Source of the DNA: Mytilisepta virgata
Lineage: Eukaryota; Mollusca; Bivalvia; Mytilida; Mytilidae
NCBI GenBank assembly: GCA_028015205.1
Contig: JAPWFG010000015.1
Span: 2,356,001-2,420,000 of the forward strand
Direction: 5' to 3'
DNA length: 64,000 bases
Shown: positions 20,852 through 32,601 of the stretch, piece by piece
Position numbering within the stretch: the first letter of the stretch is position 1
Layout of the letters: the number at the start of each line of letters is the position of its first letter
Translations under genes and position numbers: made by a program
The notes under the pieces: generated by a model
Seen by the model: only the letters and a program-made list of their open reading frames with translations
Told to the model about the DNA's origin: nothing
Database searches by the model: none

Positions 20852-20985
20852 ATGTGACATAATTCATACGTTCTTAATCGGATTATATCATATATATTTA
20901 GACTTAGCGGGATTCCCAAATGACCACCATCTTGGGCCCTAGGGCCCTATGTATTTAGGGTATCTTAAAAAGCTCATATTATACT

Positions 20986-21782
20986 ACTGATATAGTTAAC
21001 AGTGTAATAGGCTATCCCTTTTGTACAATTACAATTGTACAATAAACTACTTAGCAAATAAAAACCTCAGGGCTACAATGTTGTTGGAAAATTTGTTGAT
21101 GTTGGCACGATGTCTAGTAAAGTTTCACGAACTTCATTTGTTTATGAAACAAGGAACCGCAAACTGGTTTATAAATACCTTACACTAGATGATTTCTCCT
21201 TGAGAAGGATTGGTAGAACGGAACACTGAACTCAATGAGTTCCTTTTTATTGGTCCTATATCATATCTAATGATCATTGTATTTGATTGAGGATATTACT
21301 CCAAACGAAGATCATTATCCGAAATGCACCGTCAATATCAGAAAATTGGGCTCTTTTAGTTTTCCAAAAAATATAATACCATGAAATCTGCTTTTAGCCA
21401 ATTTATTTTCACTGAAATGTCATAACATCTGGTCAATTTCTTCTTCAATGGAAAACTGTAATATGTATTTTGAAGTTTTCGAATATTTTTGTTTACACAA
21501 AACCTTGCATGCATAAAATTGGATTTCACCAACTACTGGAAACATTAATTGGATATGTTACAGGAATTCAAAAAAGGACAATTAAGACAAAAACATATTG
21601 GAATATTAGATAGAAGACCCACACATTATGAAATCTGTAACTGTATTCTCAAACTACTAAATATTTAGACTATTTTGAATATCTGCTGTTTCTATGTGTA
21701 TGTTTAGCGCTCATTTATTTTATTGTTTTTTTCTGAGCATCTGTCGACTACACGTCATTAAGTTGGTTTACTATTGTTGAAG
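20986..21782. other. Stretch without recognisable genes
   Basis: AT-rich flank of the Polinton. No supported exon, RNA or repeat was found. Confidence 0.45.
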
Positions 21783-22512
21783 AGGACACATATAACTAAG
21801 GAGCAAACCAACAAACGCAATCCATTAGACATACAAACCCGAGAAAACAAATGAACAACCACAAGCACCACAAATAAATAATGAAAACTAATTGACAACA
21901 CGAACTCCTATAAAAACCAGGGTAAACTCAGGTGCTCCAGAAGGATAAGCAGATCCTGCTCCGTATAAGGCATCCATCGTGAAGTTCAACAAAGTCAATC
22001 CAGTGGTATTCACAAATCGGTGGAGGTACATGAAATGTCACGACAGTGGGCACTGGTCCAACATCAACTTCGATACTGAAACAGGGTAACGGTCAATCAA
22101 TTCGTGATGACGACCGTAAAATGTCCTAATTGATGACATCAACTTATCACTGATCAAACCCTGGTTAAGCAGCTTTTGTGACAGCAGTAATCCTCTTTTT
22201 CGAAAGTCTTGGTAACTCACGCATGTCCTTGAATATCGGATAAGCTGTGAAACGTAGACGCCATATGCAGGCGATGGTGGTATATTGCTACTCAAGAAGG
22301 GAAAGTAAACAATAGGAAAGTTGAAGTCATCACGTCTGTCATAATGTTTTGTCATCAAATTTCCCTCATTGTGTATTTCAAGAAACAAAACCAAATATGA
22401 AGCGGACTTCGATGTAGCTTTAGTATCCTTAATGTCAAGCTCACTGGGGTAGATGATATGCAGAAAGTCTTGGAATTTGTCGTTTTTTAAAGACAATACG
22501 TCATCTACCGTG
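21783..22512 (-). mobile_element. Reverse-transcriptase retroelement remnant with long open frame
   Basis: The minus-strand frame 22038-22496 is open for 152 residues: FLHIIYPSELDIKDT, ASYLVLFLEI, HYDRRDDFNFPIVYFPFL, AYGVYVSQLIRYSRTC, TFYGRHHELIDRY. It begins just downstream of the YIDD box, so the catalytic core is missing. The family 3' tail extends to about 21783. Confidence 0.78.
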
Positions 22513-23761
22513 TATACAACTAATACTTTGTTTTGAACTTTGCTGTTATCCGTTTTATTTAAAAATTTATTATCATTATTCCGTTTATATAAAGGTCAGG
22601 TGTTGTATATAACAAATTTAAACCATTTTGATCGAATAATGCACTTTCTTGGATTAATCTTTCTTCGGGTATTCTGGAAATGAGAGCAAAATAAATATAT
22701 TTAACTCAAACGTTGCAGGGGAATGATATTCTTGTTCACCGATTTCCACGGCTGAAAAGAGAAATATCATATTTTTACGCCTTTGTGTCGCCTATTTCTG
22801 CTTTTTTGTGAAACGTAAATCATGACCTAGTAATCATAGATTTAAATTGATGATAGCATCTGATTAAAGCATATTGTTGAACATGTTGCAACGCACCAAA
22901 CCAAATGTATATGATTCAGGCCATTACATGCACACGATTCGCACGTTAAACACAAACGATTCGCAAATTTACAAATAAACGATTCTCAAGTTTACATGTA
23001 CACTATTCGAACGTAACAGGAAAATCACTTTGCACTTACACCATTTCCGATCATGCAATTTCTTAAACTGTGTTTGTAAGATGCGAATGGAATTTAACAT
23101 AACGAATTAATCATATATTAATTCAGACCTTAGTATCATAAAATGTTTGATATTGCATTTGATTTTAAATAAGAAGACCATCAAGGGAAGCTGCTTTTTC
23201 ACAATAAACTTATTGTCATTAATACAATGTACGAAATGTATGTATTTACAAATATGATTGTTATTTAAGTTATTTTATTCACCTTGAATGACAGAACTGA
23301 ATCAATAGACATTTTGTGTTATTTTAACTCAATTAACTATAGCACATTAACCGAAATGGGTATCATAATAATACAGTTGTCAATATAACAAACAATATTT
23401 TATGGCTTCAAAGTCATCAAGTCTTGGGGTACATAAGAAAAATCACAAATACCTGATAATGCAAAAGATGTAATATGGAGCCATAAATATTCAGGAAATA
23501 AAAAATGTTTTTTTATTTTGCAAGATTATTAGAGTAACTAAAGATTATCACAATTCATCTTTTTTAATATTTGTCTCAACTGATGAAATATCTATATATC
23601 CATTTTGAAACACAACGATATGATTCCATATCGCAAACATTACTAGGGAAAATCTGATACAAGTAACTGTCAGAAAAGATCTATATGAACGGATATTTTT
23701 CTGAAAATAAAATACAATGATAAATGATGATTTATTTTCGTTTTCATTTGGACAAATTTAC
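22513..23761. other. Stretch without recognisable genes
   Basis: AT-rich. At about 22930-23010 there is a short series of loosely repeated ACGATTCGCA / ACACTATTCGAACG segments. No exon is supported. Confidence 0.45.
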
Positions 23762-23851
23762 CTGGACTGTCAAAATCTACTCCAAGATTTATGGATTCCG
23801 CCGTTGTGACTGAATAAGTGCTTTGATTTCTTGTGTTATACTGAATCAAGC
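23762..23851 (-). CDS. Short stalk-like exon of a membrane/extracellular protein
   Basis: On the minus strand the acceptor TTTTTGTAG precedes a 90-nt open exon closed by a GTAAAT donor, in phase 1 at both ends. It encodes LIQYNTRNQSTYSVTTAESI and then NLGVDFDSP. The NQSTYSVTTAE part resembles NQSNIVITTEN of the exons at 28769 and 29883, so these look like members of one duplicated exon set. Ser/Thr richness with an N-glycosylation sequon (NQS) suits an extracellular stalk between an Ig domain and a membrane segment. The exon call is from splice signals and the family pattern only. Confidence 0.45.
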
Positions 23852-24059
23852 CTACAAAAATTAACTGGTATGATAGAAATGTTTATTGAAATATTAGACA
23901 GCCATGTTTACAAACAACCTATCGACAATGAAATTATACATTTAGAGATTTGAAATACATGTAATGCAATGTCAACAAAAAACACTTTTGAGCTTAGGTT
24001 CCATAATAGACAAAGAGAATTATGCTCTTCATTTTGACCGTTGTGGTATTCTGTCGCTG

Positions 24060-24330
24060 TGTAAAAATTGTACACCTTTCTGTATAATATAAGACTACGA
24101 GTAACGTTTCAATGTCGACAAAAGAATACCGAAGCGACAAAACAGTGGGAAAAGTCCACACATTTGAAGTCCAAGACACAGACAAAACCAATAGAATGGA
24201 ACACAACAAATAAACGCCACAAGGATACATGTATAAATAAAACAATAAAAACGTATAATAAACTCAACAAAACTAGAACAAGACAGCACAGAAACTGACG
24301 GACTAGCAATGTGAACTCCCATTAAAAACC
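24060..24330. repeat. Dispersed repeat family C copy
   Basis: It shares blocks with 34290-34500, 46040-46245 (inverted) and 56585-56800: CGACAAAAGAATAC, GAAGCGACAAAACAGTGG, GGATACATGTATAA and a final GAACTCCCATTA. No coding potential. Confidence 0.5.
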
Positions 24331-26335
24331 GGGAGTGAAAATTTTACGTTGAACTTAACACGATTGTTTCGAATCGTTATATATGTGTAGCAACTTTTCA
24401 ATTGTGAATATCACTTCTGCTTTTGTAAGGTAAAATGATATCCTATTTAGAGCTGTGTTCATGGTTCGGATAAGGTTTTTTATATAATTTAAGAAATATA
24501 GAATAAGGGTTTTTTTAATACTGTCTTTATCATGGGCAGGCCAGATAATACCCATTTTCAGTTAATGGTCGACAGAGTGTAAACGTGAAATTTAGTTGAC
24601 GGTACTGTGTATTGAACATGAAAAGTTGATAGATCGATGTCATTATCGTAGGATGGTTGTGAATTATCGTTTTATAATTACACTGTTAGGGGTCCATTAT
24701 TGGTTTGTTTGTTTGTTTATTTTAGGAGACAATTTCCTGATTGAAATCTCCCAAATATTTTGTATTGTAAATTGGGGCTTATTTAAATTTTTTTTAAAAT
24801 ATATTATTTTTAAATTGAATTATTACTTCTTATTGGACATTTTATCGTAAAAAACCTCTTTTTATAAATTATTTCCCGTTCTAATGTTGCGTCATTGTTT
24901 AGTTAAATACGACCGACATTTACCCTAGTAGATCCTTCCGCGGGGTTAACGCATATGAACTTGTGTAATGACCCTATAAAGTTCTGATATGGTCCAGTAC
25001 GTTGACCATGACCAAAGTTGAAGATATGATTCGATACAATCTTATTGTCGTTAAAGATTTGCTAGTAATCTAACATAAAGATCCTAATAAACAACTCTCT
25101 GGATGACAGCTAAGTTTGATTTTTGTTCTTTGTTGCTGCGAATATGCTTTTTACGCAGATAATATATAATCATTAATTTTTTTTAAATTTTCAGTTGATA
25201 ATTTTTAGAAATTTTGGTAAACATTGTTTTTCAACTCCTTCAGATGTTTGGCCTTATCTGGTTTTTAAATAACTGTTTCGACCCGTTCGGTTCTATTGCT
25301 TCAAATGGTTTGAATATTGTTTGGCTGTCCAAACATAAATGTTTGCGCATCCTACATATCTTACAAATAATCAAAGGCATTTCAGTCGGAAAAACGATTT
25401 AAGACGGTATTCTGAAACAAAAATTATTGTTTACAGAAATGAAATTACTATTCATCTTACTCATCCTGACCATTCTTTACATTTTTATTTATCTGAGGGT
25501 GGGATCCAAAATCAATGTTCGTCTGTGGCGTTTCAATGGATATGAGCCTCAATTTTTAGATCATATATAAAAAAAGTCATTATATTTGTTAAGAAAAACA
25601 AAGAAACTTTTGGCTCATATTTTTCAATTTAACTTGCCAGTTCATGTCACAAAAAATTCTATCACAGAAATCAAGACCACATTGCACTACACATGTTCTG
25701 GTTATTAACCCTGACTTATATTCATATTTGCTGAGTTTGTTTTCGTTCTTTATTATTTTAAAACCTATCCCTTTTCATACTCGATATTCCTTACTTGGAT
25801 TTAAAATATTCGTTATATGATTTCTGTCAAACGTTTGAACATTTAAAAATCAATATAATAGTTCTGGGGCTGCATTAATCCGAAACCTAAAAAAAATAGT
25901 GGAATCGCACCTGTGGCCTATAGGTCCTGAGAATTTCGCAACCATAATTTCTGTAGTCGATCATTAGGTAAAAGATAGTGCAAGGTTGCATTCTTAAGCT
26001 GGGATTCGCCGTTTTAGAAAAAATTCGATATCCTTTTTGAAGCTCCTCATGGTCAGGATTCACACATTTTTTCTCAACATGATTATGTTCTTAAACAACT
26101 ATGAACTAGCTATGACCTACAGCTGCTGAGAATTTTAAAGCCAAATCATTCCGTGACGGACAGAGGTAAACCATTTTTCAAAGTACGGATAAAATTAAGG
26201 GTCATATTATATGATTATAAAGGTGAAGGAATGTTTCCCTAGTTCGTTCTTGGTGTTCTAACCTGCATAACGAAAACGCTTTCTGTGCAAATGTATTTAC
26301 ATTGTATAAAGTTCTTGATTTCGATTCAATTATTT
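24331..26335. other. Stretch without recognisable genes
   Basis: AT-rich, without supported exons. Several short open frames lack motifs and splice context. Confidence 0.45.
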
Positions 26336-26339
26336 TCTA

Positions 26340-26835
26340 TTAAATTTCTTTATGACAAACGTGATGACTTCAACTTTCCTATTGTAAATTTTCCCTTCTT
26401 GAGTAGCAATATACCAGCATCGCCTGCATATGAAGTCTACGTTTCTCAGATTATCCGATTTTCAAGGGCATGCGTGAGTTACCCTGACTTTCGACAAAGA
26501 GGATTACTGCTGTCACAAAAGCTTCTTAACAAGGGTTTGATCAGAGATAAGTTGATGTCATCACTTAGGAAATTTTACGGTCGTCATCAAGAATTGATTG
26601 ACCATTACAGTGTTCCAATATCTAAGATAATGTTGGACCTGTTCCCACTGTTGTAACCTTTCATGTGCCTCCACCGATTTGTGACTTCCACCGGATTGAC
26701 TTTGTTGAACTTCACAACGGGTGTCGTATACGGAGCAGGAACTGCTTACCCTTCCGGAGCACCTGACTTCACTCCTAGTTTTTATAGGAGTTCGTGTTAA
26801 TTTTTTTTTTAGTTTTTTGTGTTTAATTTTTGTGA
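26340..26835 (+). mobile_element. Reverse-transcriptase retroelement remnant
   Basis: The C-terminal part of the family ORF is open from about 26340 to 26656: FLYDKRDDFNFPIVNFPFL, SQIIRFSRACVSYPDF, KFYGRHQELIDHYS. The 3' tail continues to about 26835. The RT catalytic part is missing. It faces a minus-strand copy about 260 bases away. Confidence 0.75.
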
Positions 26836-27099
26836 ATAGGTCTGGTTTTAAAGCATCTAGTATATAAATGGGTATGGTTTTTTACAAATTCAAGTACATG
26901 AATGGGTAGGGTCATAAAAGTTCCGGCCGCACGTCTGTTCCCAAACTTAGGCCAAGTTACCCCCGGGAACAAAGTAACTTTCCTGTTGCGTCATGTGCGT
27001 ACCTTTTTTCTTAAATCCTTTTTGGCATTTGAATTTGCTCTTCGTGATTGTGGATTATTGTTTCGTCTTTCAAAGAGAACACATACATGTATACCTAAG

Positions 27100-27773
27100 A
27101 AGAAAAATGAACAACCACAAGCACAACAAATCAACACTGAGAAATAGAAAGAAATGAAGATCACGGACGCCTATAAAAACCAGTAGTGAAATCAGGTGCT
27201 CTGGGAGGATAAGCAGTTCCTAATCCGTATACGTCATCCGTCGTGAGGTTCAACAAAGTCAGCCCGGTGGTAGTCACAAATCGGTGGAGGTATATGAAAT
27301 GTTACTCAGTGGGAACAGGTCCAACATCATCTTCACTATTGGAACACTGTAATGGTCAATCAATTCGTGATGACGACCGTAAAGTGATGACATCAACTTA
27401 TCCATGATAAATCCTTGTTTAAGCAGCTTTTGTGGCAGCGTTAATCCTCCTTATCGAAAGTCATGGTAACTCACGCATGCCCTTTTATATCGGATAAGCT
27501 GAGAAAAGTAGACGCCATATGCAGGCGATGCTGGTATATTGCTACTCAAGAAGAGAAAATTGAAATCATCGCGTTTGTCATAAAATTTTCTCTTCAAATG
27601 TCCCTGGCTGTCTATTTCAAGAAACAAATCCAAATATGAAGCAGACTTTGATGTATCTGTAGTATCCTTAATTGCAAGCTCATTGGGTTAGATGAGATGT
27701 AGAAAGTCTAGAAATTAAAGGATTGGGCTAGTTTCCTTTTGTTTTCACATAGTAAGCCTTGAATGAAGTCCGG
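27100..27773 (-). mobile_element. Reverse-transcriptase retroelement remnant, internally deleted
   Basis: The minus-strand frame 27451-27633 reads MDLFLEIDSQGHLKRKFYDK and then a shortened RRDDFNF-type segment. A deletion removes the YIDD region, since sequence near 27713 joins IDxx-downstream DNA to KKLAQ-region DNA. The 3' tail starts at about 27100. Stops interrupt the C-terminus. Confidence 0.7.
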
Positions 27774-28768
27774 TCTTGTGAGTTGTAAATCGATGAATAT
27801 GAAGAAAGTTCAGGGATATAGCGATTGTCCAGACTTTTTCTATAATTTTATCAGCCATATTCTAAGTTCGAACCTATGGACACTAAGCTTAGAAAATCGA
27901 AATTCTAAAACCTGTAAGTACAGTATAAGTATGCAGTGAAATTAAATTCCTATACCCAAAAGTAAGGGAAGAGTTGATGTCACAAGAAGGTAGGACAGAC
28001 AATCGCTATATCCCCGAACTTTCTTCGAAAGTGCTGTTATAAAGAGCACTAATATTATCATAGAAAAAAGAAAGTCAGGATAGTCCCAATTGGTACAGAC
28101 ACTGAGCATTGTTGGAAATAAACCGGTTTTATGGGTACCTAAATCTCCCCAGTATCCATCCTGAGCCTCTTGTGTATAAAATAAATCTTAGGAAGGTTTA
28201 TTGAGAGATACATTACTTTCGAGTTTAACACAAAAACATTGAAAAGGATGGCAATGCTCTAAAGCCAAATAAATATGTGTTTCTACTTCGACGTTGAGCC
28301 GAATAAATGCTGTAGGAAATTTATTCATGATTTATATGTATTGATATAATTCACTTCGGAATATGAGAAAAAATAAACAATAAAATGGAATTCAGGAAAG
28401 TCGACAATGGCAGTCAAATCAATCAATGGTTCACAACAGAAAACCCGCATGTTCATAAAATTATTACCTACAAACAACAGGAAGCACGGAAGGTCTACAA
28501 GATCTTGATATCCCGCATCTATATTTTGTCTTAACGTATATATTAAACTGAATTATGGCAACAACGCCAATTAAACAATGTTTGCTTATTGTAACGTTAA
28601 AAAAAAATTCTTTCTGGAACACTTCCAAACATCATTTGCACAAAAAAGGTTCTCTTTTGGGTTGTGGTGGTGAGAACACGGACACTCCAACACAGAACAT
28701 TTACATAAATTTTTGAAAAATTGTTATTATGTTAGAATTTTATTCAGGTAAATTAACTTAATTCTCAC

Positions 28769-28834
28769 CTGTTAATGTTAAATTTTCTGTAGTGATCACT
28801 ATGTTGCTTTGGTTGCTTTCATGAGGTGTAAAAC
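28769..28834 (-). CDS. Short stalk-like exon, duplicate 1
   Basis: On the minus strand an acceptor (TATAGATATAG) precedes a 66-nt exon with a GTGAGA donor, in phase 1 at both ends. It encodes FTPHESNQSNIVITTENLTL. Its twin is at 29883-29948 inside the tandem duplication. Probably an extracellular linker of the minus-strand membrane-protein gene. Confidence 0.45.
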
Positions 28835-29882
28835 CTATATCTATAAATATGCATTTACAACAGTATCTGCAAAAGCTGAACAGTTAATGATTCATTGAAG
28901 AAAATAGTGTTGCATTATACATCCTTTTTTTTAACTTTGTTCTAAAAGATTCTGTTCGGACAAGTTTGAATACACAATTTTCAAAGTTCGACCTCTATGG
29001 ACACCAAGCTTAGAAAATCAAAATCACAAAACCTATAAGTAAAAGTATAAGCATTCAACTTTTCTATATAGAAATGAAATTCCTAAACCTAAAAGTGATG
29101 GAGGAGTTGATGTCACAAGAAGGTAAGACGGACAGAGACAATCGCTATATCCATGAATCATAAAAAAAAAGAATGTCAGGATAGTGCCAGTTGGTACAGA
29201 CACTGAACAGCGGTGGGAATAAACCGGTTTTATTGGTACATAAATCTCTCCCGTATCTATCATGAGACTCTTGTGTATAAATAAATCTAAGGAGGGTTAA
29301 CTGATAGATAAATTACTTTCGAATTGAACACAAAAACACTGAAAAGGATGGCAATGCGTTAAAGCCACGTGTGTTGCTACTTTGACGTTGAAGCCGAATA
29401 AATGCTGCAGGAAATTTCTTCATGGTCTACAGTATTGATATAATCCAGTTGGAAATATGATAAAAAATAAACAATAAAATGGATTTCAGGAAAGTCAACA
29501 ATAGCATTTCAATCAATCAATGCTATCCAAATGAAACGACAAGAAGCAGTCCTCTGGTCTATTAGATCTTGATGACAGGTTTGAATTAACCCACATCTTC
29601 ATTTTGTCTTAGTGTATATATTAAACTAAATTACGACAACAACGCCTGTAAAAAAATGTTTGCTTATTGTAACGTTAAACCAAGGTTCTTCCTGTGACAC
29701 TTCAAAACATTAGATGCACATAAATGTTCTTTTGTTGGTTTTGTATTCAAAAATTAGAGCTTAAGTATTCCAAAAATACTTAAGATGATCACACACGCAA
29801 TCCGACGCAGAAAATGTAGATAACTCTTTGAAAAATAGTTATTCAATTAGAATTTTTTCAGGTTAATTATCTTAATTCTCAC

Positions 29883-29948
29883 CTGTTAATGTTACGTTTT
29901 CTGTAGTGACCACTATGTTACTTTGGTTGCTTTCATGCAGTAAAAAAC
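29883..29948 (-). CDS. Short stalk-like exon, duplicate 2
   Basis: Same length (66 nt), acceptor position, GTGAGA donor and phase as 28769-28834. The peptide FLLHESNQSNIVVTTENVTL differs by a few conservative changes (I/V, L/V). Splice sites and reading frame are kept in both copies despite drift in the surrounding intron, which supports both as real exons. Confidence 0.47.
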
Positions 29949-30110
29949 CTATAAATACATTTATAACAGTATCTACAAAAGCTTAGCATTAATTGATTCA
30001 GTGAAAACAATGTTGTTTCATTATACATTCTTTTTTTTAAACTCTGTTCTTAAAGATTCTGTAGGGACAATATTCGCATTTAATGTGTCACACCCCTGAC
30101 AGTGGTAACC

Positions 30111-30306
30111 GCCTCGATGGTATCATAATATCGTTCCCGCCTCGATGGTATCATAGTATCGTTCTCGCCTTGATGGTATCATAGTATCGTTCTCGCCTGA
30201 ATGGTATCATAGTATCGTTCTCGCCTCGATGGTGTCATAGTATCGTTCTCGCCTCGATGGTATCATAGTATCGTTCTCGCCTCGATGGTATCATAGTATC
30301 GTTCTC
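30111..30306 (+). repeat. 28-bp minisatellite, seven units, at a SINE head
   Basis: Units start at 30111, 30139, 30167, 30195, 30223, 30251 and 30279, with consensus GCCTCGATGGTATCATAGTA plus TCGTTCTC. The unit resembles the tRNA-like head of the related SINE at 57722 (GCCTCGGTGGTCTCGTGGTA on its own strand), so the array looks like amplification of the A-box part of the SINE promoter. Confidence 0.8.
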
Positions 30307-30545
30307 ACCTCGACTGCGGAAGGTCTCCGGTTCTATCTCCGGCTTGGTCAAATCAAAAAATTAAAATTGGTATAATTTGCTGCTTCTCCACCAAGAACGC
30401 GGCATCTAGGAGTAAGAGCAAAGTACTGGTCGACTCGGAGTCAGTATAATTTGTCCGGTTGAGTTGATGTGCCTTGCTGTGGACTGTTGCCTCGTGAGCT
30501 AGCACGTTAAACAAAATCCGGCTCATCGTGTCGTCCAACACAAAG
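30307..30545 (+). mobile_element. tRNA-derived SINE (body after the minisatellite head)
   Basis: The sequence after the minisatellite contains a B-box-like GGTTCTATCTCCGG at about 30328. The body is shared with 57722-57875: GCGGCATCTAGGAGTAAGAG, CTCGGAGTCAGTATAAT, GTGAGCTAGCAC. No protein is coded. Confidence 0.65.
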
Positions 30546-31571
30546 CAGGATTTATATTCATGCCATGCATATCATCAAGTTCTCGTCCTGATATGCACTT
30601 TTATGCCACTAGATGTTAAACAATAATGCATTCATCCATTCCTTCAATCTTGACAGTGTTTCACTTCCGCCCCAACATTTTCCCGCTGCCAACAGCCCTT
30701 TTCATTGCGTAGAATTACATAAAGTTTCTTAAAACCAATTTCATATCATTTAATTTTCCAGAATGCTGTGTTCAGAGGAATCGGTATTACCAAAAACTGG
30801 ATAATGTTTATGCAATTCCCTTTTACCGTCTTCATACGATTGAAAAAAATATGCAAAGAAGAACTCAGTCCCAGGAATGAATGAATGTTTAACGTCATAA
30901 AAGGAATGCATCACAAACATACCGAATGTTAATCGTTGTGTGAAAGTTGGTAATATGTCATAAGGATGAGCAGTATTTCGCTAAAAATTCATTTTCGTTT
31001 TAGGATTAGACTAGGCCAAGGCAGATCGATCATTTATGTATTTGGTTGTAAATATTATATTCAAACATATCACTGTAAAAGTTAAATCTTCAAATATCGA
31101 GAATGGGCAATAAATATGAAGGTTTAACCATCGTGACTTTTTAAATGTAATAATCATCTGCTCGCAAAGTACGATTCTGGTTTTCTAATTCTTTCAACAT
31201 TTTTCAATTACCTTTATATACATAATTTCAAATAAGTCCCATATGAAGCAACATATAAATGCGTCACATTTCGAAATCCAGTTGTTGCAGGACACCTTGA
31301 TTATCTCCGTTGATCATTTTAGAAGCCTGAAGTTTTTTCACCGCTTAAAAATTATCGTTAACAGATATACTTATTTACTTAGGATATTACAGACGTTCGG
31401 AGTAGTTTGTTTACGTTGCTGTGTAATCTTCATATATCGGAGTTTACTTTCATGCACATATCAGTGACCGAGAACAACATTTCACACAATTGATGGGATA
31501 CCCTAATAAAACCTAAGGAATTAGAGAAATTACTCCAAAAATTACGACTACTTTGGCGTATAAAGACCAAT

Positions 31572-31603
<32 letters not shown>

Positions 31604-32600
31604 TTCAAGTATGCGTTTATTCAAAACTTTTACTTTAAAGTAGCACAACGCAGTAAGCAGCCTTATATAGAGGGGTGATTTAGTCATTTAAATTTTTAAG
31701 TCATCTGTTTGAATGTATTTTCTTTAACCAACAAGAAATGCCCCCTGAATTTAGCATTTAGGCACTGAAAATTTCAAAAATCCATTCCATGAACTGAGGT
31801 TTCCTGACAGTTATATATGTATCAGTAATAAATATACCAGTACAATTCATCACATTTACTGAGGAACACGTTTAGGTCATAGAAACTGAATAAACTGTAA
31901 TAGTAATGTCATACACATACATGTATGTCGGTGTAGAAATATTTCTACGATTACGGTGTAATATTATTTCCATAATGTGTGTGTTCAATTCTAGTTAGTT
32001 ATATACCCGTAAAGCCGCAAAATACGCTAATTTTCTTCCTCTTTCATACCCATTTTTGTTCAAAACAAATTTTTCAATTATTATTTATGTATCTAAATGG
32101 TCTAATTTACACACTTCAAACGGGAACTATTTCTCCGGAGTTTGTCAGTTATTTTCGATTTTCCTCTCCTTCGAATATCCCGTTGGAATTTCTTGACTTT
32201 ACTTAGTTAAATTAATGAATGATCCTTGAAGATTTTAAATTTACACTGTCCCTCACGAATGCTGTAGGTTTCTGTCTTAATTATGACGTCAGACATAATA
32301 TCGGGACTACCTTCTACAATCACTGAGACGCGGGGAAACGCTGTAATTTTTTTTAAACACTCACGGAGTTTTCATTTTTAAATCTTCATAGATGGTTGAA
32401 TGCTATTGATAGATTTGTTAAATTTGCTTTTTTATATTTCTAATACTAGAAGGCGGAAACATGTTATAGATATAAATGCCCTCTGACAATTTACATCTAA
32501 ACGTGCTTAAAAATACTTTTCAGGACATTTGACGATTTTGTACAGTGTTAATAAAGTAATGTAATATTACACAATAATATTTTTTCAGATAATTGGACCA
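30546..32600. other. Stretch without recognisable genes, with (TA)n microsatellite
   Basis: A (TA)n run lies at about 31576-31603. The rest is AT-rich without supported exons. Confidence 0.45.
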
Positions 32601-32601
32601 A

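Larger units (their letters stand above)
12578..20985. mobile_element. Polinton/Maverick-type (adintovirus-like) element, rearranged
   Basis: The element is about 8.4 kb with terminal inverted repeats of about 375 bp, starting AGTATA at the left and ending TATACT at the right. It contains the Polinton hallmark set: integrase with chromodomain, adenain/Ulp1-like protease, packaging ATPase and protein-primed PolB. It also carries PC4-like, CARD and TBP-like genes near the left end. The usual family length is about 15-20 kb. Here no capsid gene is visible and PolB lacks both ends, so large internal parts are gone. Most core genes are frameshifted, so the copy is dead as a mobile unit. The six bases outside the two ends (AAAGGC left, ACTGAT right) do not match, so no target duplication is seen. 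The interior is richer in GC than the flanks. Confidence 0.88.
20612..20985 (-). repeat. Right terminal inverted repeat of the Polinton
   Basis: Reverse complement of 12578-12955, including AGGGCCCTAGGGCCC in the outer third and two promoter-like boxes reading inward. It ends ATATTATACT at 20985. Differences from the left copy are scattered substitutions and small indels, consistent with an old insertion. Confidence 0.88.
27865..30090. repeat. ~1.1-kb tandem segmental duplication
   Basis: Unit 1 (about 27865-28970) and unit 2 (about 28985-30090) share the same block order: GGACAC(T/C)AAGCTTAGAAAATC, GAGTTGATGTCACAAGAAGG, GACAATCGCTATATCC, TGGTACAGACACTGA, AAAAGGATGGCAATGC, TGTATATATTAAACT, and a closing exon-like segment with a CACCTGTTAATGTTA start. 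Divergence by substitutions and small indels shows it is not recent. Each unit holds a family-B fragment and one short exon. Confidence 0.75.

Noticed and set aside
31576..31603. (TA)n run as a regulatory or structural element
   Set aside because: An ordinary microsatellite in AT-rich DNA.
32285..32292. Perfect CRE site TGACGTCA
   Set aside because: A single 8-base match with no gene nearby has no weight on its own.
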